Notes: generated by a model not told the origin, from the letters alone. A DNA stretch of 64,000 bases from Kumtagia sp963820075 (GCA_963820075.1 CAWFYS010000016.1:110105-174104); one strand, 5' to 3'; shown: positions 1 to 9,135, counted from the stretch's first letter. Numbers and translations are program-made.

Positions 1-150
1 GGAATTCCCTGTGCCATGATAGAAATCCGCAACGATGAAATCGAAAAGGACGACACGCAGCGGAAATGGGCGGAACGCCTCGGCGGTATCCTTCGCCACC
101 TCGTGGTGAGCGAAACGCCGTCCGAGCGACGAGGGATAAAGCGTGCATAG
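1..150 (+). CDS. N-formylglutamate amidohydrolase family protein, C-terminal end (partial)
   Basis: The window opens inside a reading frame that runs to a TAG at 148-150 and encodes the last 49 residues of a protein. The tail has the pattern MIEIRNDEI..D...RKWAERL, the conserved C-terminal strand-helix of the N-formylglutamate amidohydrolase (HutG-like) family, zinc enzymes that hydrolyse N-formylglutamate to glutamate and formate. The start and the metal-binding residues lie outside the window. It ends 22 bases before a same-strand amino-acid permease and a glutamine-synthetase-like gene, a neighbourhood common in Rhizobiales and consistent with glutamate or gamma-glutamyl-amine catabolism. 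The call rests on a short tail, so it is moderate only. Confidence 0.6.
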   Translation, partial: GIPCAMIEIRNDEIEKDDTQRKWAERLGGILRHLVVSETPSERRGIKRA

Positions 151-172
151 TCAACCATAAGAGGGGACTTTA

Positions 173-1729
173 ATGTCAGACTACACGGATACCGACAAAC
201 ACGAGGACATAAAGGTCCTCCACGGCATGGGCTACGCCCAGGAACTCCAGCGGTCGATGAGCCGCTTCTCCAACTTCGCGATCTCTTTCTCGATCATCTG
301 CATCCTGTCGGGCGGCATCAACTCGTTCGCCCAGGCGATCTCCTCGGTTGGCGGCGCCGGCGCCGGCATCGGCTGGATCGTCGGCTGCATCATTTCGGGC
401 ATGTTCGCGCTGTCGATGGCGCAGATCGCATCGGCCTTTCCGACGGCCGGCGGCCTCTATCACTGGGCCTCGATCCTCGGCAACCGCTTCACCGGCTGGC
501 TGACCGCGTGGCTCAACCTGCTCGGCCTGATCACCGTGCTCGGAGCGATCAATATCGGCACCGCCTTCTTCTTCCAGGGTACGTTCGGGGCCTGGGTGGG
601 CATGGACACCTCGGCGGGACACATCGTCGCCTTCGTGGCGCTGATCACCGTCGGCCAGGCGCTGTTCAACCATCTGGGTATCAAGATAACCACTTTCCTG
701 ACCGATATTTCCGGCTACATCATCTTCGCCACTACGGCGGTGCTGGTGCTCGCCTGCCTGTTCTTTGCGCCGGCGATCGATATTTCGCGGCTGTGGACGT
801 TCACCAACTTTTCGGGTGAGATCGGCGGTAACGTTTTCCCGCAGAGCGACAGCATGGGATACCTGTTCCTGCTCTGCCTGCTGCTGCCGGTCTATACGAT
901 TACCGGATACGACGCCTCGGCCCATACCTCGGAAGAAACCAAGGGCGCGGCCCTCTCGGTGCCGCGCGGCATCGTTTCGGCCGTCCTCTGGTCGTCGCTT
1001 GTCGGCTGGATCATGATCTGCGCCATCACGCTGGCCATTCCGGACATGAACGTGGCCGCGTCGCAGGGCTGGGGCATGTTCTTCGGCACGATGGACGCGA
1101 TCCTGCCCGCGGGGCTGAAGAACATCATCTACTTCGCGATCTTCATCACGCAGCTGCTGTGCGGCCTGGCCACGGTGACGTCGGCCTCGCGCATGCTCTT
1201 CGCCTTCTCGCGCGACGACGGCATGCCGGTCGGCTCGAAGGCGCTGGCGACGGTTTCGCCGAAATACCGGACGCCGGTGATCGCGATCTGGACCGCCGCG
1301 ATCCTCGAGATCGTCTACGTCTTTCTGGCCCAGTTCATCTCGATCGGCGGCACCAACATCTACACCATCGTCGTGAATTCGACGCTGGTCTTCCTGTTCC
1401 TGTCCTTTACCATACCGCTGGTGCTGGCGATGTTCGCGTACGGCACGCCGAAATGGCCGAACCCAGGCCCCTGGGCAATGTCGGCCGGCCTCTACAAGCT
1501 GGTCACTTTCCTGTCAGTCGTCGGCATGGCGATCATCTTCTACATCGCCGTCCAGCCGCCGAACGACAAGGTGCTGTGGATCGTCATCGGCTTCGTCGTG
1601 CTGGCCGCCGTCCTCTGGTTCTCGGTGGAGAAGAGCCGGTTCAAGGGGCCGCCCATCGGTGACGAGATCGCCAAACGCCGGGCCATCATCGCGGCGGCGG
1701 AACGGGCCGTCGGCGAAACCGGCGCCTGA
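173..1729 (+). CDS. APC-superfamily amino-acid/amine permease
   Basis: This 518-residue inner-membrane protein has about twelve hydrophobic segments and belongs to the amino acid-polyamine-organocation family. The early part carries the helix-1 region FSIICILSGGINSF and the glycine-rich GGAGAGIGWIVG stretch. YDASAHTSEETKGAA, near residue 245, is typical of bacterial GABA, choline and amino-acid permeases. It probably imports an amino acid or amine by proton symport. The ATG at 173 follows a GAGGGGA ribosome-binding site. The glutamine-synthetase-like gene begins 85 bases downstream, so this transporter probably feeds that pathway. The substrate cannot be read from the sequence; GABA, ethanolamine, putrescine and glutamate are all possible. 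Confidence 0.85.
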   Translation: MSDYTDTDKHEDIKVLHGMGYAQELQRSMSRFSNFAISFSIICILSGGINSFAQAISSVGGAGAGIGWIVGCIISGMFALSMAQIASAFPTAGGLYHWASILGNRFTGWLTAWLNLLGLITVLGAINIGTAFFFQGTFGAWVGMDTSAGHIVAFVALITVGQALFNHLGIKITTFLTDISGYIIFATTAVLVLACLFFAPAIDISRLWTFTNFSGEIGGNVFPQSDSMGYLFLLCLLLPVYTITGYDASAHTSEETKGAALSVPRGIVSAVLWSSLVGWIMICAITLAIPDMNVAASQGWGMFFGTMDAILPAGLKNIIYFAIFITQLLCGLATVTSASRMLFAFSRDDGMPVGSKALATVSPKYRTPVIAIWTAAILEIVYVFLAQFISIGGTNIYTIVVNSTLVFLFLSFTIPLVLAMFAYGTPKWPNPGPWAMSAGLYKLVTFLSVVGMAIIFYIAVQPPNDKVLWIVIGFVVLAAVLWFSVEKSRFKGPPIGDEIAKRRAIIAAAERAVGETGA

Positions 1730-1814
1730 GCCGGGAATTTTTTTGCCGTGGCCGGCACCGCCGGCCACGGCTTTAGCCAGCGATCCCCTCAATTTCATCC
1801 GGAGTGCGCCAAGA

Positions 1815-3185
1815 ATGGCCGGAAATCTCACCTTCGAGCAGCTCAAGAAGGATGTCGAGGCAGGCGACATCGACACCGTGCTCGCCTGCGCCGTCGACAT
1901 GCAGGGCCGGCTGGTCGGCAAGCGGTTCCTGGCCAGATATTTCGTCGACTCCGCCTATGACGAGACGCATGGCTGCAACTATCTGCTCGCCAACGACATC
2001 GATATGGAGCCGGTGCCCGGCTACAAGGCGGCGAGCTGGTCCAAGGGCTACGGCGACTTCATCATGAAGCCGGACCTTTCGACATTGCGCCGGATCCCAT
2101 GGCTGGAAAAGACGGCGCTGGTGCTCAACGACGTGCTCGACCACCACACCCATGACGACCTGCCGCATTCGCCGCGCGCCATTCTGAGGAAGCAGGTGGC
2201 AAGGCTGAAAGACCGCGGCACCATGGCCTATTTCGCCTCCGAGCTCGAATTCTACCTTTTCTCCGAGACCTACGATTCAGCCCGCGCCAAGCATTGGCAG
2301 AACCTCACCACCGCCTCGCCCTATATTGGCGACTACCTGATCGGCATCACCACCAAGGAGGAAGGGGTGATGCGCCGACTGCGCAACGAACTCGAAGGCG
2401 CCGGCATCCCGATCGAGAACTCCAAGGGCGAATGGGGGCCGGGGCAGGAAGAGATCAATGTACGCTACGCCGAAGTGCTGGAAATGGCGGACCGCCATGT
2501 CATCCTGAAGAACGGCGCCAAGGAGATCGCGGCCAGCGAGGGCAAGGCCGTCTCGTTCATGGCCAAGTACAATTACGGGCTGGCCGGCAATTCGAGCCAT
2601 ATCCACAATTCGCTGTGGAGCGAGGACGGCAAGACGCCGCTGTTCTTCGAGGAGGACGGCGCCTACGGCATGAGCCGGCTCGGTCATCAATGGTGTGCCG
2701 GCCAGTTGAAATATGCCAAGGAATTCACCTGGTTCCTGGCGCCCTACATCAACTCCTACAAGCGCTTCCAGTCCGGCACCTTCGCGCCGACCAAGATCAT
2801 GTGGAGCGAGGACAACCGCACCGCCGGCTTCCGCCTGTGCGGAGAAGGCACGAAGGGCGTGCGCATGGAGTGCCGCATAGGCGGCGCGGACCTGAACCCC
2901 TATCTGGCCTTCGCCGCACTGATCGCCGCCGGGCTTGCCGGCATCGAGGAGAAATTGGAACTGCAGAAACCCTTCGTCGGTGACGCCTATCAGGCGTCCC
3001 GCCTGCCCGAAATCCCCAAGACGCTGCGCGAGGCCACCGAGACCATGGCAAAGTCCGGGATGCTCAAGCAGGCCTTCGGCGAGGACGTCATCGAGCACTA
3101 TGTCCACACGGCCCGCTGGGAGCAGTTCGAATATGACCGGCGCATCACGGACTGGGAGCTGCACCGGGGATTCGAGCGGTATTAA
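1815..3185 (+). CDS. Glutamine synthetase family protein (probable gamma-glutamyl-amine ligase)
   Basis: This 456-residue member of the glutamine synthetase catalytic family would ligate glutamate to ammonia or an amine using ATP. Visible GS signatures are the metal-binding ELEFYLF near residue 150, the ATP-site block NSSHIHNSLW near 265, and RMECRIGGADLNPYLAF near 355. The frame is open upstream to 1659, but homology begins at MAGNLTFEQLKKDV, so the ATG at 1815 was chosen. The company of a permease, an aldehyde dehydrogenase and an alcohol dehydrogenase resembles gamma-glutamylation routes (PuuA, IpuC, GlnT-like) rather than ammonium assimilation. The exact substrate is inference. A toxin-antitoxin pair separates it from the downstream dehydrogenase. 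Confidence 0.9.
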   Translation: MAGNLTFEQLKKDVEAGDIDTVLACAVDMQGRLVGKRFLARYFVDSAYDETHGCNYLLANDIDMEPVPGYKAASWSKGYGDFIMKPDLSTLRRIPWLEKTALVLNDVLDHHTHDDLPHSPRAILRKQVARLKDRGTMAYFASELEFYLFSETYDSARAKHWQNLTTASPYIGDYLIGITTKEEGVMRRLRNELEGAGIPIENSKGEWGPGQEEINVRYAEVLEMADRHVILKNGAKEIAASEGKAVSFMAKYNYGLAGNSSHIHNSLWSEDGKTPLFFEEDGAYGMSRLGHQWCAGQLKYAKEFTWFLAPYINSYKRFQSGTFAPTKIMWSEDNRTAGFRLCGEGTKGVRMECRIGGADLNPYLAFAALIAAGLAGIEEKLELQKPFVGDAYQASRLPEIPKTLREATETMAKSGMLKQAFGEDVIEHYVHTARWEQFEYDRRITDWELHRGFERY

Positions 3186-3208
3186 AGCTTCTTCCAGTTG
3201 TAATAATG

Positions 3209-3237
3209 TTGACTAATTGCTTTGCGTAGCCTACTTA
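3209..3237 (+). promoter_or_regulatory. Sigma-70-like promoter ahead of the toxin-antitoxin pair
   Basis: In the AT-rich 102-base gap after the glutamine-synthetase-like gene, TTGACT (3209-3214) and TACTTA (3232-3237) are separated by exactly 17 bases. This fits a housekeeping promoter about 50 bases upstream of the antitoxin ATG. It suggests that the toxin-antitoxin pair, and perhaps the aldehyde dehydrogenase after it, has its own transcription start. No transcript data are available. Confidence 0.45.
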
Positions 3238-3287
3238 AGCTGCATCGGCTACAGGTTGTTGCCGTGGTCAAAATATGGCGCGATATC

Positions 3288-3701
3288 ATGGGCAAATATG
3301 CTCCCCTGAAAGAGTTTTTGACCGGACAGAATCAGGACTATGTTCCGATGACGTTCGCCCAAATTGAAAAGGTGCTCGATCTGAAGCTGCCGCCATCGAA
3401 GCAATATCCGGCTTGGTGGAGCAACAATCCGAGCAACAATCCGATGACCAGGGAATGGCTGGATGCGGGCTTTGAAACGATGTCCGTAAACATTGAGGGT
3501 GAGAAGCTGGTCTTTCGTCGCGTCCAGAGGAGTGCGCCGCCAGTAGTCGTGAGCAAATCTTCCGGTGCGGGCGACGCTGACGCGGGCGCAGAGCTTCGCC
3601 GTCATCCAATTTTCGGTTGTATGAAGGGAACTTTGACTCTCCTTCCAGATGTCGACCTAACCGAACCGGCCGATCCGGATTGGGGCAATGTTTATGAGTA
3701 G
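3288..3701 (+). CDS. Probable antitoxin: DUF7662-like N-terminal domain with a PIN-neutralising tail
   Basis: A 137-residue protein read from the ATG at 3288; the frame is open from 3222, but the conserved MGKYAPLKEFL block starts here. Residues 1-75 (MTFAQIEKVL, LPPSKQYPAWWSNN, WLDAGF, LVFRR) resemble the small DUF7662 domain. The last 35 residues (HPIFGCMKGTLTL, PDVDLTEPADPDWG) match the C-terminal tail usual in antitoxins paired with PIN toxins in rhizobia. Its stop lies inside the start region of the PIN gene, a 14-base overlap typical of translational coupling. The DNA-binding and autorepression role is inferred. It is not a classical AbrB, MazE or Phd antitoxin at its N terminus. Confidence 0.72.
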   Translation: MGKYAPLKEFLTGQNQDYVPMTFAQIEKVLDLKLPPSKQYPAWWSNNPSNNPMTREWLDAGFETMSVNIEGEKLVFRRVQRSAPPVVVSKSSGAGDADAGAELRRHPIFGCMKGTLTLLPDVDLTEPADPDWGNVYE

Positions 3702-4113
3702 GGCGAGGCTTCTTCTGGACACTTGCGCCTTCATCTGGATGTCGCAAGGAGCTCCGATTTCGAATGTGGCGACCGAGGCCGTGAACAACGCTTTCGTGTC
3801 CGGTCACGCGCTCGCCGTATCGGTGATGTCCGCCTGGGAATTGGGAATGCTTGTGTCGAAGGGCCGTCTTCCCTCCACAAGGCGACCTGAGCGCTGGTTT
3901 GATGAATTCATCGAGATCGCCGCCCTGGAGGTCGAGGGCGTCACCGGCAAGATCCTGATTGCGGCCTCATACTTGCCGGGTCGGATACACAACGATCCAA
4001 TGGATAGGATCTTGATAGCGACTGCCCGAGAACGCGATCTTGCTATCGTAACGCGCGACCGCGCAATTCTCGCCTATGCTGAACAAGGCCACGTGCAGGC
4101 GATACCCTGCTGA
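3688..4113 (+). CDS. vapC: VapC-type PIN-domain ribonuclease toxin
   Basis: A 141-residue PIN-domain protein. The acidic residues expected of the Mg-dependent nuclease site are present: D11 in LLLDTCAFIW, E51 in MSAWELGM, D103/D106 in NDPMDRILIATA, and D124 in VTRDRAI. Family members cut tRNA or rRNA and stop translation unless bound by the cognate antitoxin, here the overlapping upstream gene. The first ATG is at 3688; an in-frame ATG at 3694 is also possible. All motifs are intact, so it is probably active. Only 20 bases separate its stop from the TTG start of the aldehyde dehydrogenase, so the pair is wedged into an amine-catabolic operon. Confidence 0.88.
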   Translation: MFMSRARLLLDTCAFIWMSQGAPISNVATEAVNNAFVSGHALAVSVMSAWELGMLVSKGRLPSTRRPERWFDEFIEIAALEVEGVTGKILIAASYLPGRIHNDPMDRILIATARERDLAIVTRDRAILAYAEQGHVQAIPC

Positions 4114-4133
4114 AGAACAAGCCGGAGACACCC

Positions 4134-5518
4134 TTGGAAACCGTGAAGCTCAAATCCCCCATCGACGGCTCGATCTTCGCAGAGCGGCCGGTCGCGACCG
4201 ACCAGGCCGTCAATGCCGCGGTCGAGCGCGCCAGGGCCGCGCAGGTCGGGTGGGCGCAAACGCCGATCGCCGAACGCGGCCGCTACATGCTTGCGATGCT
4301 GGAAGCGCTGGTCGCCATGACCGACGAGATCGTGCCTGAACTCGCCTGGCAGATGGGCCGTCCGGTCCGCTATGGCGGCGAGTTCGGCGGCGTCAAGGAA
4401 CGCGTCGCCTACATGGTCGAGATCGCCGAACAGGCGCTGAAGCCGGTGATGGCGTCCAACCCGAAGGACGGTTTCCGCCGCTACGTGAAGAAGGATCCGC
4501 TCGGCGTGGTCATGGTGATCGCGCCGTGGAACTATCCCTATCTGACGGCCGTCAATACGATCGTGCCGGCACTGATGGCCGGCTCCACGGTGATCCTGAA
4601 ACACGCCGCGCAGACGCTTCTGGTCGGCGAGCGCTTCGCCAGGGCCTTCGAGAAGGCCAATTTGCCGAAACACGTTTTCCAGAACATCGTGCTGAACCAC
4701 GCCCAGACCGAAAGACTGCTCGGCTCCGGCAAGATCGATCATGTGAACTTCACCGGCTCGGTGGCCGGCGGGCGGGCGATCGAAAAGGCCGCGGCGGGAA
4801 GCTTCATGACGCTCGGCCTGGAACTCGGCGGCAAGGACCCGGCCTATGTGCTGCCCGACGTCAAGCTCGACCATGCCGTCGCCAATCTGGTCGAAGGCGC
4901 CTTCTATAATTCCGGCCAATGCTGCTGCGGCATCGAGCGCGTCTATGTCCACGAGAAGGTCTATGACGAATTCGTCGCGGGCTTCGTCGCCGAGACGAAG
5001 AATTTCGTCGTCGGCAATCCTCTGGATGCCTCGACCACGCTCGGGCCGATGGCGCAGTCGCGCTTCGCCGACTTCATCCGCGAGCAGAAGGCCGAGGCGC
5101 TGCGCAAGGGCGCTACGGCCCATATCGGCATGAAGGTCGATGCCGACGGACCCGGCTCGCCCTATCTTGCGCCGGAAGTGCTCACCAATGTCGATCACCA
5201 GATGAGCGTCATGCGCGAGGAGAGTTTCGGCCCGATCGTCGGCATCATGAAGGTGAGAAACGACGAAGAGGCGATCGCGCTGATGAACGACAGCCCTTAC
5301 GGGCTGACGGCCTCGATCTGGACCGCGATACCGACCACGCCATTGCTATCGGCGATCGCGTCGAAACCGGCACTGTGTTCATGAACCGCTGCGACTATCT
5401 CGACCCGGCGCTGGTGTGGACGGGCGTCAAGGACACCGGCAAGGGCGCCGCGCTTTCGGCCATCGGCTACGACAACCTGACCCGGCCGAAATCGTACCAT
5501 CTGCGGGAAGCGGTGTGA
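4134..5518 (+). CDS. Aldehyde dehydrogenase family protein (frame broken near 5325)
   Basis: NAD(P)-dependent aldehyde dehydrogenase of about 460 residues. The NAD-binding FTGS (near residue 207), the general-base glutamate E230 in ELGGK and the catalytic cysteine C264 in GQCCC are all visible. Translation starts at a TTG (4134), supported by GGAG six bases upstream. At about 5325 one base appears to be missing (ACCGCG where ACCCGCG would keep frame). The written frame stops at 5384, but the normal C-terminus (DTDHAIAIGD, VFMNRCDYLDPALVW, KDTGKG) continues in the next frame to the TGA at 5516-5518. It probably oxidises the aldehyde from the amine pathway. I favour a sequencing indel because the tail is intact. 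Confidence 0.87.
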
Positions 5519-5536
5519 GACGCCGCCATGTTTCGT

Positions 5537-5659
5537 TCCCCCTCATCCGGCCCTTCGGGCCACCTTCTCCGCGACGGGGAGAAGGGCACATCGGCGATCC
5601 CGGCGACCTGCTCTCATCACGGGGAGAGGGTGGCTTGCGCCGCAGATCGGGTGAGGGGG
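5537..5659. repeat. RIME-like intergenic palindromic repeat
   Basis: The spacer between the aldehyde and alcohol dehydrogenase genes carries a palindromic element bounded by CCCCCTCATCCG and its near reverse complement CGGGTGAGGGGG. Internal hairpins include GGCCCTTCGGGCC and an arm pair around CTTCTCC/GGGAGAAGG. Its style is that of rhizobial intergenic mosaic elements, and related copies lie at 11185, 18211, 31449 and 39747. Confidence 0.75.
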
Positions 5660-5689
5660 TCTTGATAAACCTTTCAGGAGCCACCTTCG

Positions 5690-6862
5690 ATGACCAAACT
5701 CTTTTCCAAATGGAACTATCCCACCACCGTGCGCTTCGGCGCGGGGCGGATCGCCGAACTGCCCGAAGTCGTCGCGGCGGCGGGCATCAGGAAGCCGCTG
5801 TTCGTTACCGATCCGGGACTGGCGAGGCTACCCGTCGTGGCCTCGACGCTGAAGGTGCTCGACAATGCCGGCGTGGCCTATGGCGTCTTCTCGGACGTCA
5901 AGCCCAACCCGGTGGAATCCAACCTCACCGCAGGCATGGAGGTGTTCAGGCAGGGCGGGCATGACGGCGTCATCGCATTCGGTGGCGGCTCGGCGCTCGA
6001 CCTCGGCAAGCTGATCGCCTTCCAGGCCGGGCAGGCGCGGCCGGTCTGGGACTTCGAGGACATTGGCGACTGGTGGACGCGCGCCGACGCCGACGCGATC
6101 GCGCCGATCGTCGCGGTGCCGACAACCGCCGGAACCGGCTCGGAAGTCGGCCGCGCCGGGGTGTTGACGCATGAGGCGACGCACACGAAGAAAGTGATCT
6201 TCCATCCGAAGCTGCTGCCGGCGATCGTCATCGCCGACCCCGAACTGACGGTCGGCATGCCGCCCTTCATCACCGCCGGCACGGGCATGGATGCGCTTGC
6301 CCACTGCCTCGAGGCCTACTCGGCGCCCGGCTATCACCCGATGGCCGACGGCATAGCGGTGGAAGGCATACGCCTTGTCTTCGAGAATCTGCCCAAGGCC
6401 TTTGCCGACGGCCGTGACCTGACTGCGCGTGCTCATATGATGAGTGCCGCGGCAATGGGCGCGACCGCCTTCCAGAAGGGACTGGGCGCCATCCACGCGC
6501 TGTCGCACCCGGTCGGCGCGCTGTACGACACCCATCACGGCATGACCAATGCCGTGTTCATGCCCTATGTGCTTGCCTTCAACCGCGCCGCGATCGAGGA
6601 ACGGATCGAGCGGCTCGCCGCCTATTGCGGCATTGCCGGCGGATTCGACGGTTTCGCCGAGGCCGTCGCAGCCTTGCGAAGGGAGCTCAAGGTTCCCCAC
6701 ACACTGCCCGAACTGATCCAGGGGCTGGAGATGGACGGCGCGCGCAGGTCGCTCATCGCCGACATGGCCGTGGTGGACCCGACCGCCGGCGGCAATCCGG
6801 TCGAGCTGACGAAGGAGGCGGCGCTCGCCATCCTCGACAGCGCTATCGAAGGCAGGCTCTGA
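5690..6862 (+). CDS. Iron-containing alcohol dehydrogenase
   Basis: A 390-residue group III, Fe-dependent alcohol dehydrogenase. The N-terminal Rossmann-like half has the nucleotide-binding GGGSALDLGK near residue 100 and PTTAGTGSEV near 145. The C-terminal all-helical half carries the metal ligands in the DALAHCLEAY region near 205 and further histidines in ALSHPVGALYDTHHG near 275. It would interconvert an alcohol and an aldehyde with NAD(P)H. It ends the amine cluster, 171 bases after the aldehyde dehydrogenase, with a palindromic repeat between, so it may be transcribed with that gene. The substrate is unknown; an amino-alcohol or gamma-glutamyl intermediate would fit the neighbours. Confidence 0.9.
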   Translation: MTKLFSKWNYPTTVRFGAGRIAELPEVVAAAGIRKPLFVTDPGLARLPVVASTLKVLDNAGVAYGVFSDVKPNPVESNLTAGMEVFRQGGHDGVIAFGGGSALDLGKLIAFQAGQARPVWDFEDIGDWWTRADADAIAPIVAVPTTAGTGSEVGRAGVLTHEATHTKKVIFHPKLLPAIVIADPELTVGMPPFITAGTGMDALAHCLEAYSAPGYHPMADGIAVEGIRLVFENLPKAFADGRDLTARAHMMSAAAMGATAFQKGLGAIHALSHPVGALYDTHHGMTNAVFMPYVLAFNRAAIEERIERLAAYCGIAGGFDGFAEAVAALRRELKVPHTLPELIQGLEMDGARRSLIADMAVVDPTAGGNPVELTKEAALAILDSAIEGRL

Positions 6863-7065
6863 GGGCGGGAATGGCACGAGATATAATCCATAAAGGGAGG
6901 TTGGTTAGCCGGAATATCATCACGGCGGCGATTGCGGGGCCATTGCAAAGTCGATAGTTTTCTCGGGCCTCGGAGGGGCGGCAGCCGGATTTCATGCGAC
7001 TGTCATGCGACAAGAATAACCGGAAACAGGGGCGCCAGCCGGCGTCAGCTCAACGGAGATAACTC

Positions 7066-8169
7066 ATGTTAAGATTAACGGGAAAGGTCCTTTCCCTTAC
7101 CGCTGCGTCGCTTATGGTGACGACCGCGATCGCTTCCGCACAAAGCGCCGAGCTGATCGCCGCCGCCAAGGCGGAGGGCCAACTGACGACGATCGCCCTG
7201 CCGCACGACTGGTGCGGCTACGGAGCCGTGTTTGAGGCGTTCAAGGCGAAGTATCCCGAGATCACCGTCAACGAGCTCAATCCGGATGCCGGTTCGAGCG
7301 ACGAGATCGAGGCGATCAAGGCGAACAAGGACAATAAGGGCCCGCAGGCGCCCGACGTCATCGACGTGGGCCTGTCCTACGGTCCGTCCGCCAAGGCCGA
7401 GGGCCTCATCCAGCCTTACAAGGTCGCTACCTGGGATTCCATTCCCGACAGCGTCAAGGACGCCGAAGGCTACTGGTATGGCGACTATTATGGCGTGCTG
7501 TCCTTCATGGTGAACAAGGACCTCATTCCGAACCCGCCGGCCGACTGGGCCGACCTGCTGAAGCCGGAATACGCCAACAGCGTTTCGCTGGCCGGCGACC
7601 CGCGCGCATCCAACCAGGCTATCCAGGGCGTCTATGCCGCCGGCCTGGCATCCGGCGCGACCGACGCGAAATCAGCCGGCGAAAAGGGGCTTGAGTTCTT
7701 CAAGCAGCTCAATGCGTCAGGCAATTTCGTCCCGGTGACCGGAAAGGCGGCGACGCTGGCGCAGGGCCAGACCCCGATCATCATCTACTGGGACTACAAT
7801 GCTCTCGGTGGCCGCGATACGCTGAAGGGCAATCCCCCGGTGGATGTGGTCGTGCCGAAGACCGGGGTGGTAGCCGGCGTCTATGTGCAGGCGATCAGCG
7901 CCTTCGCGCCCCATCCCAACGCCGCCAAGCTGTGGATGGAACACCTCTATTCCGACGAAGGCCAGCTTCTGTGGCTGAAGGGATACTGCCACCCGATCCG
8001 CTTCAACGATCTCGCCAAGGCCGGCAAGATTCCGCAGGAGCTTCTCGACAAGCTGCCGCCTGCCGCGTCCTATGAAGCCGCGGTGTTCCCAAGCCTCGAG
8101 GACCAGGCCGCCGCCAAGGAGATCATCACCAAGCAGTGGGACGCGATTGTCGGCGCCAACGTGCAGTAA
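7066..8169 (+). CDS. ABC transporter substrate-binding protein (polyamine/iron type)
   Basis: A 367-residue periplasmic binding protein with a signal peptide (hydrophobic stretch, AIASAQS, probable cleavage after residue 25). The fold and motifs (DVIDVGLSYGP, GDYYGVLSFMVNKD, PADWADLLKPEY, IIIYWDYN) are those of the extracellular solute-binding family 1/6 proteins that serve spermidine/putrescine, ferric iron or phosphonate-like importers. Two permeases and an ATPase follow on the same strand, giving a complete importer. Next to the amine-catabolic cluster, a polyamine or amine substrate is the likelier guess, but iron cannot be excluded. A stem-loop follows its stop codon. The 203-base leader contains the direct repeat CATGCGAC (6993 and 7004), of unknown role. 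Confidence 0.85.
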   Translation: MLRLTGKVLSLTAASLMVTTAIASAQSAELIAAAKAEGQLTTIALPHDWCGYGAVFEAFKAKYPEITVNELNPDAGSSDEIEAIKANKDNKGPQAPDVIDVGLSYGPSAKAEGLIQPYKVATWDSIPDSVKDAEGYWYGDYYGVLSFMVNKDLIPNPPADWADLLKPEYANSVSLAGDPRASNQAIQGVYAAGLASGATDAKSAGEKGLEFFKQLNASGNFVPVTGKAATLAQGQTPIIIYWDYNALGGRDTLKGNPPVDVVVPKTGVVAGVYVQAISAFAPHPNAAKLWMEHLYSDEGQLLWLKGYCHPIRFNDLAKAGKIPQELLDKLPPAASYEAAVFPSLEDQAAAKEIITKQWDAIVGANVQ

Positions 8170-8181
8170 TCCGGATATCGG

Positions 8182-8203
8182 CCGGGCGGCGTGAGCCGCC
8201 CGG
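8182..8203 (+). promoter_or_regulatory. Intraoperonic stem-loop after the binding-protein gene
   Basis: A perfect 9-base-pair stem (CCGGGCGGC/GCCGCCCGG) closed by a GTGA tetraloop begins 13 bases after the binding-protein stop. There is no T tract, so it is unlikely to terminate transcription. Such hairpins commonly protect the 3' end of binding-protein mRNA, giving more of it than of the permeases. Confidence 0.6.
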
Positions 8204-8226
8204 TCTATCCTTTCCCGGCAAGTCCG

Positions 8227-9135
8227 ATGACCGACGTCAGCATTCCTTCCGCTGCCCTTCAATCCACGCCGCCGGCGGCCGCGCGCGGCGTGAGGTTGCC
8301 GACCCATTGGCTCGGCGTCGCGCCCTTCTTCATCTTCGCCCTGATGTTCCTCATCTTGCCGACGGCCTATCTGGTCATCGGCGCATTCCAGAACGACGCG
8401 GGCGAGTTCACGCTGGAAAATATCGCGGCGCTCTCGCAACCCTCGATCGTCGCGGCCTACTGGATATCCATACGCATCAGCCTTGCGTCGTCGATACTGG
8501 GTGCGCTGATAGGACTGGCCATAGCGATCGCCATCGTGCGCGGCGGCCTGCCCAACTGGGTGCGCTCCGCGACGATGACCTTTTCGGGCGTCGCCTCGAA
8601 CTTCGCGGGCGTGCCGCTTGCCTTTGCTTTTCTCGCCACGCTCGGCCGGCTCGGTCTCGTCACCGTGCTGCTGAGGACATGGTTCGACATCAACATCTAT
8701 GCGCTTGGCTTCAACATCCTGTCATTTGCCGGCTTGACGCTGACCTACCTGTTTTTCCAGATACCGCTGATGGTCGTGATCATCACGCCGGCGATCGACG
8801 GGATCAAGAAGGAGTGGGGCGAGGCCGCCGCCACGCTTGGCGCGACGCAGGCGCAATACTGGCGCATGGTGGTCATCCCGGTTCTGTGGCCGAGCTTTCT
8901 CGGCACCGTCATTCTGCTTTTCGCCAATTCATTCGGCGCGATCGCCACCGCCTATGCGCTGACCGGCTCGTCGCTCAACATCGTGCCGATCCTGCTTTAC
9001 GCGCAGATCCGCGGCGACGTGCTTCATAATCCGCATCTCGGCTATGCGCTGGCCTTCGGCATGATCGTCATCACCGGGCTCGCCAACGTGTTCTACATCT
9101 GGTTCCGGTCGCGCAGCGAGAGGTGGCTGAAATGA
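8227..9135 (+). CDS. ABC transporter permease
   Basis: A 302-residue inner-membrane permease of the binding-protein-dependent transport family with about six hydrophobic helices. The EAA loop appears as EWGEAAATLGATQAQYWRMVVIPV near residue 200, the surface that docks on the ATPase. The frame can be read from a GTG at 8191, but that lies in the preceding stem-loop, so the ATG at 8227 was chosen. It overlaps the second permease by ATGA. It would form the channel heterodimer with that protein for uptake of the solute delivered by the upstream binding protein. Confidence 0.88.
   Translation: MTDVSIPSAALQSTPPAAARGVRLPTHWLGVAPFFIFALMFLILPTAYLVIGAFQNDAGEFTLENIAALSQPSIVAAYWISIRISLASSILGALIGLAIAIAIVRGGLPNWVRSATMTFSGVASNFAGVPLAFAFLATLGRLGLVTVLLRTWFDINIYALGFNILSFAGLTLTYLFFQIPLMVVIITPAIDGIKKEWGEAAATLGATQAQYWRMVVIPVLWPSFLGTVILLFANSFGAIATAYALTGSSLNIVPILLYAQIRGDVLHNPHLGYALAFGMIVITGLANVFYIWFRSRSERWLK

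Noticed and set aside
4134..5518. Aldehyde dehydrogenase as a true pseudogene
   Set aside because: The C-terminal residues continue intact after one missing base, and similar single-base breaks affect essential leuS, so an indel error is more likely.
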